Assembly: GCA_001970855.1 (NCBI GenBank)
Contig: LSSN01002167.1
Location: 1-18,969, forward strand
Source: Smittium culicis
Taxonomy: Eukaryota; Kickxellomycota; Harpellomycetes; Harpellales; Legeriomycetaceae
Direction: 5' to 3'
Length of the DNA stretch: 18,969 bases
Below are positions 9,892-18,969 of the stretch, piece by piece (the stretch's first letter is position 1; each line of letters starts with the position of its first letter). The position numbers and the translations under genes are program-made. Below the pieces are notes generated by a model, which had not been told where the DNA came from, searched no databases, and saw only the letters and a list, made by a program, of their open reading frames with translations.

Positions 9892-10090
9892 ATTGTCTAA
9901 ATAGATTGTCGATTTTGATATAAAAAAAGCTATGGATAATTATTTTTATTAAAATTCATTTATAATTTTTTTCGAAAATTATTAAAAAAAATTCACGTTA
10001 GAATTTCTTTGGTAAAAATTTCATTTTTTATTAGAATAGTGAATTAAACTTGCTCTTTCCATTTAATCTCGTATTTTTAATAGAATTCAG
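9892..10090. other. Gene-free AT-rich spacer
   Basis: No gene is present. Around 10051-10085 a stretch starting TTGCTCTTTCCATTT loosely resembles the left end of the MITE family that follows, but it is too weak to call a copy. Confidence 0.5.
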
Positions 10091-10287
10091 TTAACTCTTT
10101 CTCGCCCAAAGCTCATTAAAAAGAACTGACTTAATTATTCTTCAGCGATTTATAAGCAAATATATTATCTGTTGCTAAATTATCATATACCAATAAATTG
10201 TTAGTCTCGGAATTATTTTGTATTGGTTGAATCAGGTAAGCTAGATTTGGTAGATCAAAATCAGCCTACCGATTGTGAAAGGATTAA
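10091..10287 (+). mobile_element. MITE copy A (TTAACCCTTT family)
   Basis: A 197-bp unit from TTAACTCTTTCTCG to GTGAAAGGATTAA, with inverted ends and TTAA at both limits. Internally it shares with the other copies TTTGGTAGATCAAAA and CTACC near the right end (a GGTAG/CTACC stem) and TCTCGGAATT in the middle. It has no coding capacity. TTAA ends and CCCTTT termini recall piggyBac-type elements, so mobilisation in trans by such a transposase is inferred. Confidence 0.8.
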
Positions 10288-10439
10288 ATGAAAAAAATAT
10301 ATCTTTATGCTTTCAAAATTATTACTTATATTATATGGTAAAAAGCCATTTAAGCCTGACAAAAATAATTAAAAGCATAAAAAATTCAATATTGGATTTA
10401 ATGGATGAATAATTTACTATGAATTTTACAAGTGTATTG

Positions 10440-10635
10440 CTAATCCTTTCCCGTACAAAAATCTTTTAAAATATATATTTTATGATTTATCTATGATTTA
10501 GAAGCAAGTTTGTTATTTGCTCTATTATAAAATATACCAATAGCTATTAATTTCTTGGAATTAAAGCATTTTAATTGAACAAAGTTGACTATATTTGGTA
10601 GATCAAAAATATTCTATCACCAGTGAAAATGTTAT
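10440..10635 (+). mobile_element. MITE copy B
   Basis: A 196-bp unit starting CTAATCCTTTCCCGT and ending in a decayed GTGAAAATGTTAT. The middle and right parts carry the family blocks TTATTTGCTCTATTATA, TTGACTATATTTGGTAG and ATCAAAAATATTCTATC. It has the same orientation as copy A. Confidence 0.75.
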
Positions 10636-10639
10636 AGCA

Positions 10640-11252
10640 ATTTCTTGAAACAAAAGTGTCATTTTACAATGTGAACTAATGTAAAGTTATCATTATATGA
10701 AGAATACATTTATTTTTCGCCAACTAGTTTATTGTAATATCAACTATACGACAAAAAAGAGATTCGAAAAAAACTAAATTCGTCCTAGAGCCATTAGTTA
10801 CTGCTTTTTTTTGTATTTCATTAATTTTATTATGCTTTAAATGTGATGGTAATTTCAATAAATAAGATAACTGGCTTATAAACATTTAGATACAAATATT
10901 AATAAAAAAAATTTAATCGGAAAAATATACCCACTTTGCCAAAAAAAAGTTCATTTAGTTATAAATTATTTTTTAGAGCTTTGGCAAGAAGAAAAAAAAG
11001 GATAACTATAGCCGAAATTTTTCAATTTTTTTAAAGGAAACAAATAATTAGTTGAAATAAGATATTCAATATCGAATAATTCTTTAATAAATGACAATAC
11101 TAGTCTAATTAAAATTTATAAAAGCGTTAATACAATTTTTCAACTGTGTGGTATAATTACTATCATATTTCATAATTAAAAAATATTAATACTGAAAAAT
11201 AATGTAATTTTGCACCACATCAAGTAAAGTACATTAAACTCTTCACTCTCAA
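10640..11252. other. Gene-free stretch with one hairpin
   Basis: No open frame or repeat copy was recognised. An 8-bp inverted repeat, TTGCCAAA near 10937 with TTTGGCAA near 10980, could form a hairpin with a long AT-rich loop. Confidence 0.5.
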
Positions 11253-11634
11253 TTAAAATTTTCATGTCCAATCTCTTCGAAAAAGCGAATATTTGATCTG
11301 TTTATGGTTAATGCTGGTTTATTACTTGTTTCTATTCTATGCCAAGTTAAAAATTGAATGCGTCTCAGAATGAAATTAATAATATTAGCCCTTTTTTCCA
11401 TAAATCTTTAATAAAATGAATTTATTGATTCGTTTATGATTAAAAATGTGATTTACTATTTGCTACTTTTCAAAAAAAAAAAAATTTTTTTAAAAAAACG
11501 AAATACAATTACTTTTATTGAATTCAGTTGGAAATATAGTGTAGATCATAAACAGCCCACTACGAGGAAAAGGGCTAAAGGTAGTGGTTAGATTATGTAA
11601 AATAAAAAAAAATCTACCTCCCGTTTAGGGTTAA
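11253..11634 (+). mobile_element. MITE copy D, split by copy C
   Basis: The left part is 11253-11384 (TTAAAATTTTCATGTCCAAT, then family blocks TTTGATCTGTTTATGGTTA and GCGTCTCAGAAT). The right part is 11579-11634 (a decayed GGTAGA hairpin, then TCTACCTCCCG, ending TTTAGGGTTAA). Copy C lies exactly between them. Removing C would give a unit of about 188 bp, close to the family length, which shows that D is older than C. Confidence 0.75.
11385..11578 (+). mobile_element. MITE copy C, nested in copy D
   Basis: A 194-bp unit from TTAGCCCTTTTTTCC to GGAAAAGGGCTAA, with strong inverted ends and four-base limits TTAG/CTAA. Internal family blocks are TTATTGATTCGTTTATGATT near 11418 and GTGTAGATCATAAACAGCCCACTAC near the right end. 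A long A/T run interrupts the centre. Confidence 0.82.
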
Positions 11635-12199
11635 TACATTCATTAAACAATTGCGCAAGGTTATTCAAATAACAATAGACATTAATAATGTGAAAATTTA
11701 TTTCACCACTCAAAAAAGAAATACCCGGAGGTAATAATTTATTGCTTTATTATTTCCGGAATATAAATCGTTTAGGCTAAGCGTTTTATTAATTATTTTT
11801 TATTCTGAATTTATCATCTATAGAATGTTGAGTTTTTATAAAGAGTGGGCTTAAGGATCGGAGCATTAAAACAAAAAAACTGATCAGATCCTTATCGGAA
11901 GTTAATTTTTTTTTAGATTTAAATTCCGTATTTTTAAAACTTTTCAATAGCTTGATTGTATTTTGATAAATTTATCCTTAATTTTTAAAATTTACTCGCA
12001 TATTATTTCTAAAATTATAAAACTGTGATAATATCTAAAAAAATACCAGAATCTGTAAAGATAAATCGAGCTAACTTTACCCTCCGACTTAATAATTTCT
12101 CTTAACCTTAAGATCATTGGTCTCTAAAGTTTCTATCACAAATTTTACGACTTATTACCTTATTTGAAGATAATTTTAACCCATTATCATCCAACGATC
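11635..12199. other. Gene-free stretch with two inverted repeats
   Basis: No gene is present. One hairpin pairs CCGGA at 11725-11729 with TCCGG at 11755-11759, around TAATAAT/TTATTA. Another inverted repeat pairs TAAGGATC near 11852 with GATCCTTA near 11887. Neither resembles the MITE ends. Confidence 0.5.
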
Positions 12200-12400
12200 T
12201 ATAGCCCTTTCACGGGCAGTTGGCTGTTTTTGAACTACAAAATATAGCCAGCAGCGCTCAAATAAAATACTTTAATTGCGTGACTATTTCAATAATTGGT
12301 TTTTTGTTGAGTAGCTGCAAATGATAAATTCACTTATAAATAACAAACGAATCATATCACGTATTTTTTTAATAAGCTTTGGAAGGGATAGGGAATATAA
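12200..12400 (-). mobile_element. MITE copy E (reverse orientation)
   Basis: A reverse-oriented copy of about 201 bp from TATAGCCCTTTCACGGGCAG to GGAAGGGATAGGG. It carries the reversed hairpin region (AACTACAAAATATAGCCAGC), GAATCATATCACG and the other family blocks. In the hairpin the stem reads AGTT/AACT instead of the usual TAGA/TCTA, keeping pairing with different bases. Confidence 0.75.
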
Positions 12401-12526
12401 TGAACCACTTATAATAGATAAGAAGATTTATTATTTGCAACTATATAATATCTCGCCAATAAATGAAATGAAACTAATTTGCCATATTTTGTATAACAAA
12501 TACAGTCTACCGCCTGTGAAGAGTAT
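12401..12526 (+). mobile_element. MITE copy F (left end truncated)
   Basis: It lacks the left terminus but keeps GATTTATTATTTGCAACTA, CTAATTTGCCATATTTTG and the right end TACAGTCTACCGCCTGTGAA. It sits head to tail between copy E and copy H. Its right end is decayed (GAGTATA where the family has AGGGTTAA). Confidence 0.6.
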
Positions 12527-12714
12527 ACCCTTTCCCGTCCAACACTCTTTAAAATAAATACTTTATTGATTCGGCTATGATTTATAAACGTAATTATTAT
12601 TTGTAGCCATAATGGCATAAAATAATAAATGATTGAGACTCGGTATTATAATATTTTATTGATACTAATTTGCTAAATTTGTTGGATTAAAAACAATCCT
12701 CGGTAAAGGGTTAA
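12524..12714 (+). mobile_element. MITE copy H
   Basis: A 191-bp unit from TATACCCTTTCCCGTCCAAC to CGGTAAAGGGTTAA. It is one of the best-kept copies and holds TTTATTGATTCGGCTATGAT and GAGACTCGGTATT. Its subterminal hairpin is GGATT-AAAAAC-AATCC, a different but fully paired version of the family stem GGTAGA/TCTACC. Open frames running over this copy and copies E and F are not genes. Confidence 0.85.
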
Positions 12715-14128
12715 TACAAGTTTTAACCTTGAAAATGATTTCCTATAATGAAAAATATTGATATTAGCCATCTATTTTGATAAACTTAAACTTGCTTTTC
12801 TCAGCTAAAATAATAATTTATATTTTCTATGTGGTTGAAAATTTTGTCACCCTGTGAAATAATATGATTTATCGCTTTATTATTTACTTGAGATTTACCT
12901 GGTAAATTTTTTTGATTCAATAACCTATGAGCTATTCATGAAGAGTTAAATAAAATAACAAATAAAAAAATCGTTAAAATTATCTTCAAAGCTAAGCGGA
13001 AAAAATCTCTGAATAGATAAGAAATAAATGTCAATTATGATAATTTTACGCTATTTGAAAAATATTTTGAAATAATAATTAGTCCATAAATGGTTGATAG
13101 AGAGAAAATACATGATAATTATCTTACTCTTCGTAAGTACAATATTTCTTCAAGATAGAAAATGTATGGGAATTTATTCTCTAAATTAAATAGTATCTCA
13201 TTCATATAATTCCATAAAAGGGTACAATTACATTAAAATTTAATAATAACAAATCACCACGTAACAATTTTACTCCAATTCTTATCCAAGTGTACATGTC
13301 AAACTAGTTCTAATTATACCTAATACGAGAGATTAGAGCTTGTAAATAATGCTGTATTAATAAACACAATGAAATGATATTATCGAGCAATTTATTGCTT
13401 TAATAAAAATTTATGATATTAAGATACTAATTTTGAATTTTACATTTATTCTATCAGCTCAATAATAGAGGTAAAAGAAAAAATCTTGTAATTTTTGGTT
13501 GTGTCTGTTTCACATGCTCAGTTTGGTCAATAATTTACTAAAATATGATTTTTTAAATTGCAGAAAACAAGACTCATTTTATCTTCTATTTATAGGTATA
13601 GTTATTGAGGTTCTATACCCCCAATGAACCCCGAAATTAACCTTAAAAGATGATATTTATTAATTAATCGTTAATTTTTAAATTATTCGAATTCTGACAA
13701 GAGATTTGGAGAATTTATATTGTTGGTATTACAATTAACAATATATGTGACAACCATAAGTAAAATAATAATTCATATTGTCAATTACTATTTTTAAAAT
13801 TAAATTCTGATAAAAATTGTTAAATCAACATCTAAATCTTGGTTAAAAAACTCAAAATATATAAAAATAGCAGAAATAGCTCTTTAATGCGGTTTATTAA
13901 TTCGATTTCTATTTAGAGTAGATATATTTTTTATATGCATTTTTTCAGTGGGTTTGAAATTTATCCACTGCTTTTAGATTCTTTAAGAATTTTTTTATTA
14001 ACACAAAATAATCTTCGATTTCACTTTAATTTTTAAAGAGTTAAGATAATTATATCATGTAAAACTAGGAATTCAGCCAATAGATTTATCATATTATTGT
14101 TAGAAGATTAAATATATCTGTGAATCCT
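12715..14128. other. Gene-free AT-rich stretch
   Basis: No gene is present. Near 12767-12870 a segment starting TTAGCCATC and ending GTCACCCTGTGAAATAATA may be a strongly decayed further MITE, but this is too weak to count. The remainder is AT-rich with no recognised structure. Confidence 0.5.
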
Positions 14129-14325
14129 TTGACTCTTTCACGAGCAGTAGATTATTTTTGGTCTACCAAATATAGCCAACTGTTTTCGAGTGTTATATTT
14201 AAGTTCCGAGGCCTTTAGTAATTTTGGATTGCTGTATTATAGCAGCAATTAATAAATTTAATCATAAATCATTAGTGAATCAATAAATTAGTTTTTTTTA
14301 ATAGCGATGGACGTGAAAGGGTTAA
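14129..14325 (-). mobile_element. MITE copy J (reverse orientation)
   Basis: A 197-bp reverse copy from TTGACTCTTTCACGAGCAG to GGACGTGAAAGGGTTAA, with good inverted ends. The reversed family blocks are AGATTATTTTTGGTCTACCA (the hairpin), AATATAGCCAACTG, CCGAGGCC, and AATCATAAATCATTAGTGAA. It is well preserved. Confidence 0.85.
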
Positions 14326-14525
14326 GGGTGTATTATATGATAATAAAATTTTCCTTGGCTTCGAATTCAATTAGATAATACTATAAAATGTTTAAAAAAT
14401 CTTAGTTAATAACTTCGCCTAGCTATTTCTCAAATAAAATTTCGAGGAAAAAAAGTTCCTCTCCCGCTAATGATTTCCCTAATACCAAAAGTGCTCCGTC
14501 CATCACACTATTAGCCTATAAATTA

Positions 14526-14634
14526 TTATACCTTTCATAAGAGGTAGTCTATTTTTGATCTGTCAAATATAGTCAACTGCGCTGAATAAAAATGACTTAA
14601 CTCAGATACATATATATTATTCTTTTGTTTTGGA
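14526..14634 (-). mobile_element. MITE copy K (partial, reverse orientation)
   Basis: It starts TTATACCTTTCATAAGAGGT and carries GTCTATTTTTGATCTGTCA, AATATAGTCAACTGCGCT and AAAATGACTTAACTC of the reversed family sequence. It stops where copy L begins. The missing half is not clearly found after L, so K was either truncated by the L insertion or lost its other end. Confidence 0.65.
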
Positions 14635-14825
14635 TTAGCCCTTTCTTGTCCAACACTCTCAAAACAAACGAATCTATTGATTCTTTTATGATTATAAGTT
14701 TATTATTCACTACTATTCTGCAACTAGCTAACAATTTATAAGGCCTCGAAATTAAACTGTTATTAATGAAATCAGTTGTTATGTTTGGTAGATCAAAAAT
14801 AGTTTACCTCACGGGAAAGGGTTGA
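14635..14825 (+). mobile_element. MITE copy L
   Basis: A 191-bp unit from TTAGCCCTTTCTTGTCCAAC to CACGGGAAAGGGTTGA. Well-kept family blocks are CTATTGATTCTTTTATGATT, GGCCTCGAAATTAAA, and GTTTGGTAGATCAAAAATAG followed by TTTACC. It lies immediately after partial copy K in the opposite orientation. Confidence 0.85.
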
Positions 14826-15120
14826 CGAAGAGAGTACTCTGTTGCAGTTCAATTTTATTGAACTGACCATTCGAAATTTACAATATTATTGATGGAAATA
14901 ATTGGCATTTATTTTTTTTTTTACTTACTCGTTTAATTTTAAAGCATTTATTTGCTAAACAACTTAATTAATGATTAGATATTACTTTTTTTTTTGATAT
15001 TATACACTTTAAATCTTTACACTATAAAATGACTATTTATAAAGAATCAACCATATAAACTATCAAATGGTGTTAATAATTTGATTTCATAAAATTTTTT
15101 TGAGTATTAGTTCATATTCC
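14826..15120. other. Gene-free AT-rich spacer
   Basis: No gene or clear repeat copy is present. An inverted repeat TTCAATTTTATTGAA at about 14848-14862 is the only local structure noted. Confidence 0.5.
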
Positions 15121-15315
15121 TATGTCCCATTCAGGACGTTTGTCTTTTTTGAGCTACCAAAATAATATAACCTAATATCTAATGAAGAGCTATTGTAGAA
15201 TAATAAATATTTGTTAGATATAAAATGTATTATCTCCAACAATTAAATTTCCGCGTAATTTATCTAATTATATGTTTATAGATGGTTATATATTATTGGC
15301 CATTGAAAGGGTTTT
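15121..15315 (-). mobile_element. MITE copy M (decayed, reverse orientation)
   Basis: About 195 bp, starting near TGTCCCATTCAGG with the reversed family block TCTTTTTTGAGCTACCAAAA, and ending ATTGAAAGGGTTTTT. The length and both ends fit the family, but the interior is poorly conserved. Confidence 0.5.
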
Positions 15316-16619
15316 TGATTACCATACTAGCTTTATTGTTGTTTATAAATAATATTAGAAAATTAAATCAAGTAAATTATCTGTAACCCACAATAGCATT
15401 AATAATTCTCGATATCAAATAAGATAGGTACAAAAAAATTTCCACACCAGTAAAGAATTTCACATACTTATTTCCTTGTACCTAATACAAATAAAACTTT
15501 TTTATAAATAGCCAGCAATCCGTTAAACGTACAAATAAAATTATTTGTTGTAAATAGGCAGAAAAGTATAAATTATAAAGTCTAGAACTATATCTAAAAT
15601 ATATATTATAAAGGTTTCCCAGATTTTCTAAGGAAATACATCCAAAGAAAATATTTCTAATTGGCTCAACCGAAAAACAGCCTATCGTGTTTTAGCATGA
15701 TTATTTGCAACTATCCTAAAACCATCTTACATTTAATCGTCAATTGTGTTAATCTTGCTTACGGTAAGGATACATTTAGGTAGTGACAAAATTTCATTAT
15801 TTTTTCAAAACTAAAAAAACGTAAGTAAAATGCACTACCTCGATAAAACTCGTTTTATCTAGTTTATTCGCAATTATGTTCCAAAGAAAAAAAACTTCAA
15901 ATTTCGTTATTCATTCTTTTTAATGGGGATTCGCCAAAAAAATTTTATTTAAAATATACTAGATGATTTATGTATAAAATTTCTATTTGCTCGGAGTATC
16001 TTATTTCGGGATTAAGTTTCTAATTTGTTTTATAAATCAAGCACAATTATTTTAAGCGCAAAATTTTAGTTTCTGTAAATCAGACAGCCGGAAAAAAAGT
16101 GGAAAGTCTGTAATCATTTTCTCTGAAAAGATGCAAGAGAAATATATTTGGAGATTTGAGTAATCAGAATTTGTCAATGCCCCAAGAAAGTAATATATAA
16201 TTGGAGCTTTTGAAATTTATTTCCGATTTTAATTATTTATTTGCACAGAATGGTTTTAATAATCACAAACACATACGAGATCAAATATTCAAACTATATC
16301 ACTAATATATAAATTTCCGTGCACCAAATTTCCCTTACTAAAAAAACTGATAGAATATCATCAATACTTAAACTACATTAGATTGCAACACCCCTTCCCT
16401 ATTTATCTAATTTATATCGTTATATGTTGAAATATCTACACCAAAGCTATTTAAATTTTTATAAAATACAAAATATTTAGCGGGGTTTGTACCCTTTTTA
16501 TAAATAAAATATTTTTAAAAAGAATCATATATTTTCATTAAAAATTTACTCAAAATCTCATCATAAAAAAACTTCTCCAACTAAATAACGACAAGAATAA
16601 AATAAAAAGTCAAAAAATA
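15316..16619. other. Gene-free region upstream of the regulator gene
   Basis: No open frame or RNA gene was recognised, and no Cys6 zinc-cluster coding pattern was found on the plus strand. An exact 8-bp inverted repeat AGGTAGTG (15778-15785) / CACTACCT (15833-15840) is present. Near 15417-15465 a segment resembling a decayed MITE right end (GGTAC followed by CACCAGTAAAG) is seen. Promoter elements of the downstream gene probably lie near 16480-16620, but none can be pinned down. Confidence 0.5.
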
Positions 16620-18496
16620 ATGACAAATACAAGTAAGTACGAGCTGTGTGTTATTAGGTTTTAATTAAGATTATATATAAAATATAAATATTTGAAAATT
16701 TCTTGTTATTTATTTAATTCTAATCGATTTTAATATTTTTTTCATTTCAATTTAAATATATATCAGAAATAATAAAACCCTTGGATATACCAAGTTATGA
16801 ACAGCTAAAGCAGGTAACATTAAATGTAATGCATAAGCATCCGACACTAATGTTACCTATAAGACTGCCTATTTTTCTATACAAGTTGAAAAATAATTTA
16901 TTTCCAAACTACTTTATATATTCACTCCTTGCTGCAGGCTGTGAAGTTTTATCAACTCAAGATCAAGTGCACGTTTATAGCGATAAAGTTTACGCCAAAT
17001 CTGCTATTGCGTTATTTGAAGCAGAGTCTCATAAAACTGATCCACATTTAATCTGGGCGTGTTTGTTAATATCTTCGTATCATTGGAAATATGTGGAGCA
17101 TCGAGAAATGGAGTATATCTCACGTAAGAATTTCACACTACTTTCAGATTATACTAAAACTCTATCTTATTTTTACCTACTCACAAAAATAATTTTCAAA
17201 TTTACCATTTTTCAAACAAACTTTTTTATTTAAAAAAAATAGACTTCACACGAACGTAAGATTCCTAATAATGAATCATCAAAATATAACAGTATTAACT
17301 AAATTTAAATATTAAATAGGCTAATCAAAAGGCAAAAGATGTACAAAATCGATGCATTGACAAGTATCAAAAAGACTCACACAAAAGAAATGATCGAATT
17401 TAAAAGGAGGATTTGGTGGTCATACTACATTTACACTGTAGGCACATATATATTTTCCTCTGGATTTCCGTGCTTCGACCACAAAGACATCTGTGTGAAT
17501 TTTCCTAAAGATGATTTCAGATGGAAATATGGTGGAGACGTGGTTATTTATGATAGCGAAATTGGATTAATCAATTCGTATGTAAAAAATATTGATTCAA
17601 ACTCCGATCTTCCACCCGACAACTATAGTTTATTAGTTTCCCTTTATGTAATTTTTACAAAAGTGACTATGTTTTCAAGCCAGAGATGGCTGTCACGAAA
17701 TAATCTATCAGCTGAACGTCAATACAGCAAAATACTATTTTTTTCCAATAAACTAAGATCGATAAAAATGATAATACAAAAAAAGTATCCAAATGCAATT
17801 TTTAAAGAACACATAGCTTTTTATGGATTATTGACGGATTTTAGTTTGCTAAAATGCACTGAACTTTTAACATTCGGCTATATTGCAAACCAGATGTACA
17901 GCTGTATAGTTATATATCTCTTTCAATCTGAGCTTGTGCGTGTAAAAAATAATCTAATACACCCAGAAAGAATCAAAAAAGCTAAAATTGAATGTCTTAG
18001 ATCAGCTATTGATATTGCAAGCCTTTTCAGGTGGAAATACAGCAGCATTCCAAAAGAGTACTGGAATTTCACGCTAACGCCATGGAAAATTGGATGTTTA
18101 ACTATTCTAATAAACTCCTGCTTTATCAATGAAATATATTCTGAAAATCCAACAAATTTTATTTATACAAATTTTTTATCAAATTACATCGAATCTGCTA
18201 CCAGTTATACATTAGAAAAATTTATTGGGGCGTTTGCACAAAACCTATATAACCTAAAAAAAAATGAATATCTAAAATTTAAAAACGATAAATTAACTTT
18301 ATCTATCATGTCTCCTTATAGCATAACACCAAACGATTATGATCCTTGGATCATTCCTAAGTATTCAACATTCATCAAATTTATGTGCTGTTTCCAAAGC
18401 AACTACACATCTATTGATATAAAAAGCTATTTATTTCTATCATCGTCACCAAATGCTAATGATTTAAATTCACCTATAAAAAACCCATTACCATGA
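16620..18496 (+). CDS. Fungal-specific transcription factor domain protein (4 exons proposed)
   Basis: The proposed exons are 16620-16632, 16767-17123, 17243-17255 and 17320-18496. They join in frame to give 520 codons ending in TGA. Donors are GTAAGT, GTAAGA and GTAAGA; acceptors are CAG, TAG and TAG. A branch-like TTAACTAA lies before the last acceptor. Residues 56-64 (YSLLAAGCE), the tract YSDKVYAKSAIALFE (75-89), LISSYHWKYVEHREMEYIS (105-123), RRIWW (157-161) and a GFPCFDHKDI...FPKDDFRWKYGG block (about 177-200) resemble the middle homology domain (Fungal_trans) of Zn2Cys6 regulators. The protein would be a nuclear regulator, with an unknown target. No Cys6 zinc cluster is encoded in the model or seen upstream. 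It may be a truncated paralogue, a regulator without its own DNA-binding domain, or a gene whose first exons were lost to the transposon-rich left flank. The large exons are well supported; the two 13-nt exons are inferred from phase and splice signals. Confidence 0.75.
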
Positions 18497-18969
18497 ATAA
18501 ATGACTACTGGATAATATTTTTTGATTTCTTAAATCAAGATTGATTCAGCGAATGCATATTTCAATTATCTTTAGCATTATATCCATTTTTATTAAATCG
18601 CGCTAAGAGTATAATTAAATTTTAACTCATAAAAAAATCATTTGTATTATCTCAAAATAAATAACTAGACAAAAATATTATCTGACACTTTTATAAATTA
18701 CTTTAGTTAGAAATTAGCCTTATCTTTTTAAAAAATTTTACAATAAAGTATTTATCCGAGTGATTATAAAAATATTATAAAGGATAAATAGGATAAACAA
18801 AAATAGTATATTAAATAGATGACTTTTACTTCGAGAGTAAAAGTTTTAATCAAAACAGCGATTCAAATAAGTGGCCCCTATATAATTTTAATAATTATAT
18901 TTTCAACTGATAAATATTTAGATAAATATGATTTAGAGCTGAGCCAATATTTCATCTCTCTCTCTTAGA
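18497..18969. other. 3' flank of the regulator gene
   Basis: AATAAAT overlaps the stop codon (from 18496), and further AATAAA-type sites lie near 18655 and 18742, either of which could serve polyadenylation. A perfect 9-bp hairpin, ACTTTTACT-TCGAG-AGTAAAAGT, is at 18822-18844. The window ends in a short CT repeat (about 18954-18965). No further gene is visible. Confidence 0.55.
18822..18844. repeat. Perfect 9-bp hairpin with 5-base loop
   Basis: ACTTTTACT pairs exactly with AGTAAAAGT around the loop TCGAG. It stands about 325 bases after the regulator stop codon, in otherwise unstructured AT-rich DNA. No role is known: it could be a transcript 3'-end structure, the tip of a small repeat, or chance. 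Confidence 0.6.

Noticed and set aside
12321..12618. Overlapping open frames of 78 and 69 codons on the two strands
   Set aside because: They lie wholly across MITE copies E, F and H and have no protein-like features. The frames follow from repeat sequence.
15700..16619. A zinc-cluster exon upstream of the regulator
   Set aside because: No CxxC plus CxxxxxxC pattern in an open frame was seen on the plus strand.
17923..18129. Minus-strand open frame of 68 codons
   Set aside because: It is antisense to the large exon of the transcription factor domain protein and has no features of its own.

Overview
The window looks like AT-rich nuclear DNA from a fungus, probably a zygomycete-grade lineage such as Harpellales (Smittium-like). 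The evidence is a Fungal_trans-type regulator built from short GTAAG...TAG introns, a fungal-style Ty3/gypsy element, and very high A+T with long gene-free stretches. The lineage is inferred from remembered protein style, not from a search. There are no rRNA genes, intact tRNA genes, CRISPR arrays or bacterial-type operons.

Layout. 1-123 is a perfect heptanucleotide array, followed by a T/G-rich tract. 218-1948 (minus strand) is one broken transposase-like gene whose frame carries a TGA, a TAA and a pair of compensating frameshifts. 2098-2146 is a GT microsatellite. 3505 to about 8395 is a complete but heavily decayed Ty3/gypsy LTR retrotransposon: two diverged LTRs flank relics of gag, CCHC knuckle, protease, RT, RNase H and integrase, all on the plus strand. 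9410-9877 is a tRNA-derived SINE-like retroposon with A and B boxes at its 5' end, a structured body, AATAAA, a poly(A) tail and a 14-bp target-site duplication.

10.0-15.3 kb is a dense cluster of at least eleven copies, in both orientations and with one clear nested insertion, of a roughly 195-bp MITE. Its ends read TTAACCCTTTCNCG, suggesting a non-autonomous piggyBac-like family. A subterminal hairpin recurs in the copies.

16620-18496 (plus strand) is the only gene that may be functional: a four-exon fungal-specific transcription factor domain protein of about 519 residues. It includes a proposed 13-nt first exon and a 13-nt internal microexon, and no Zn2Cys6 cluster is visible.

Taken together this is a transposon graveyard beside one regulator-like gene. 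No host pathway or defence system can be supported. The least ordinary signals are the SINE, the MITE family with its hairpin, and the microexon structure of the regulator.
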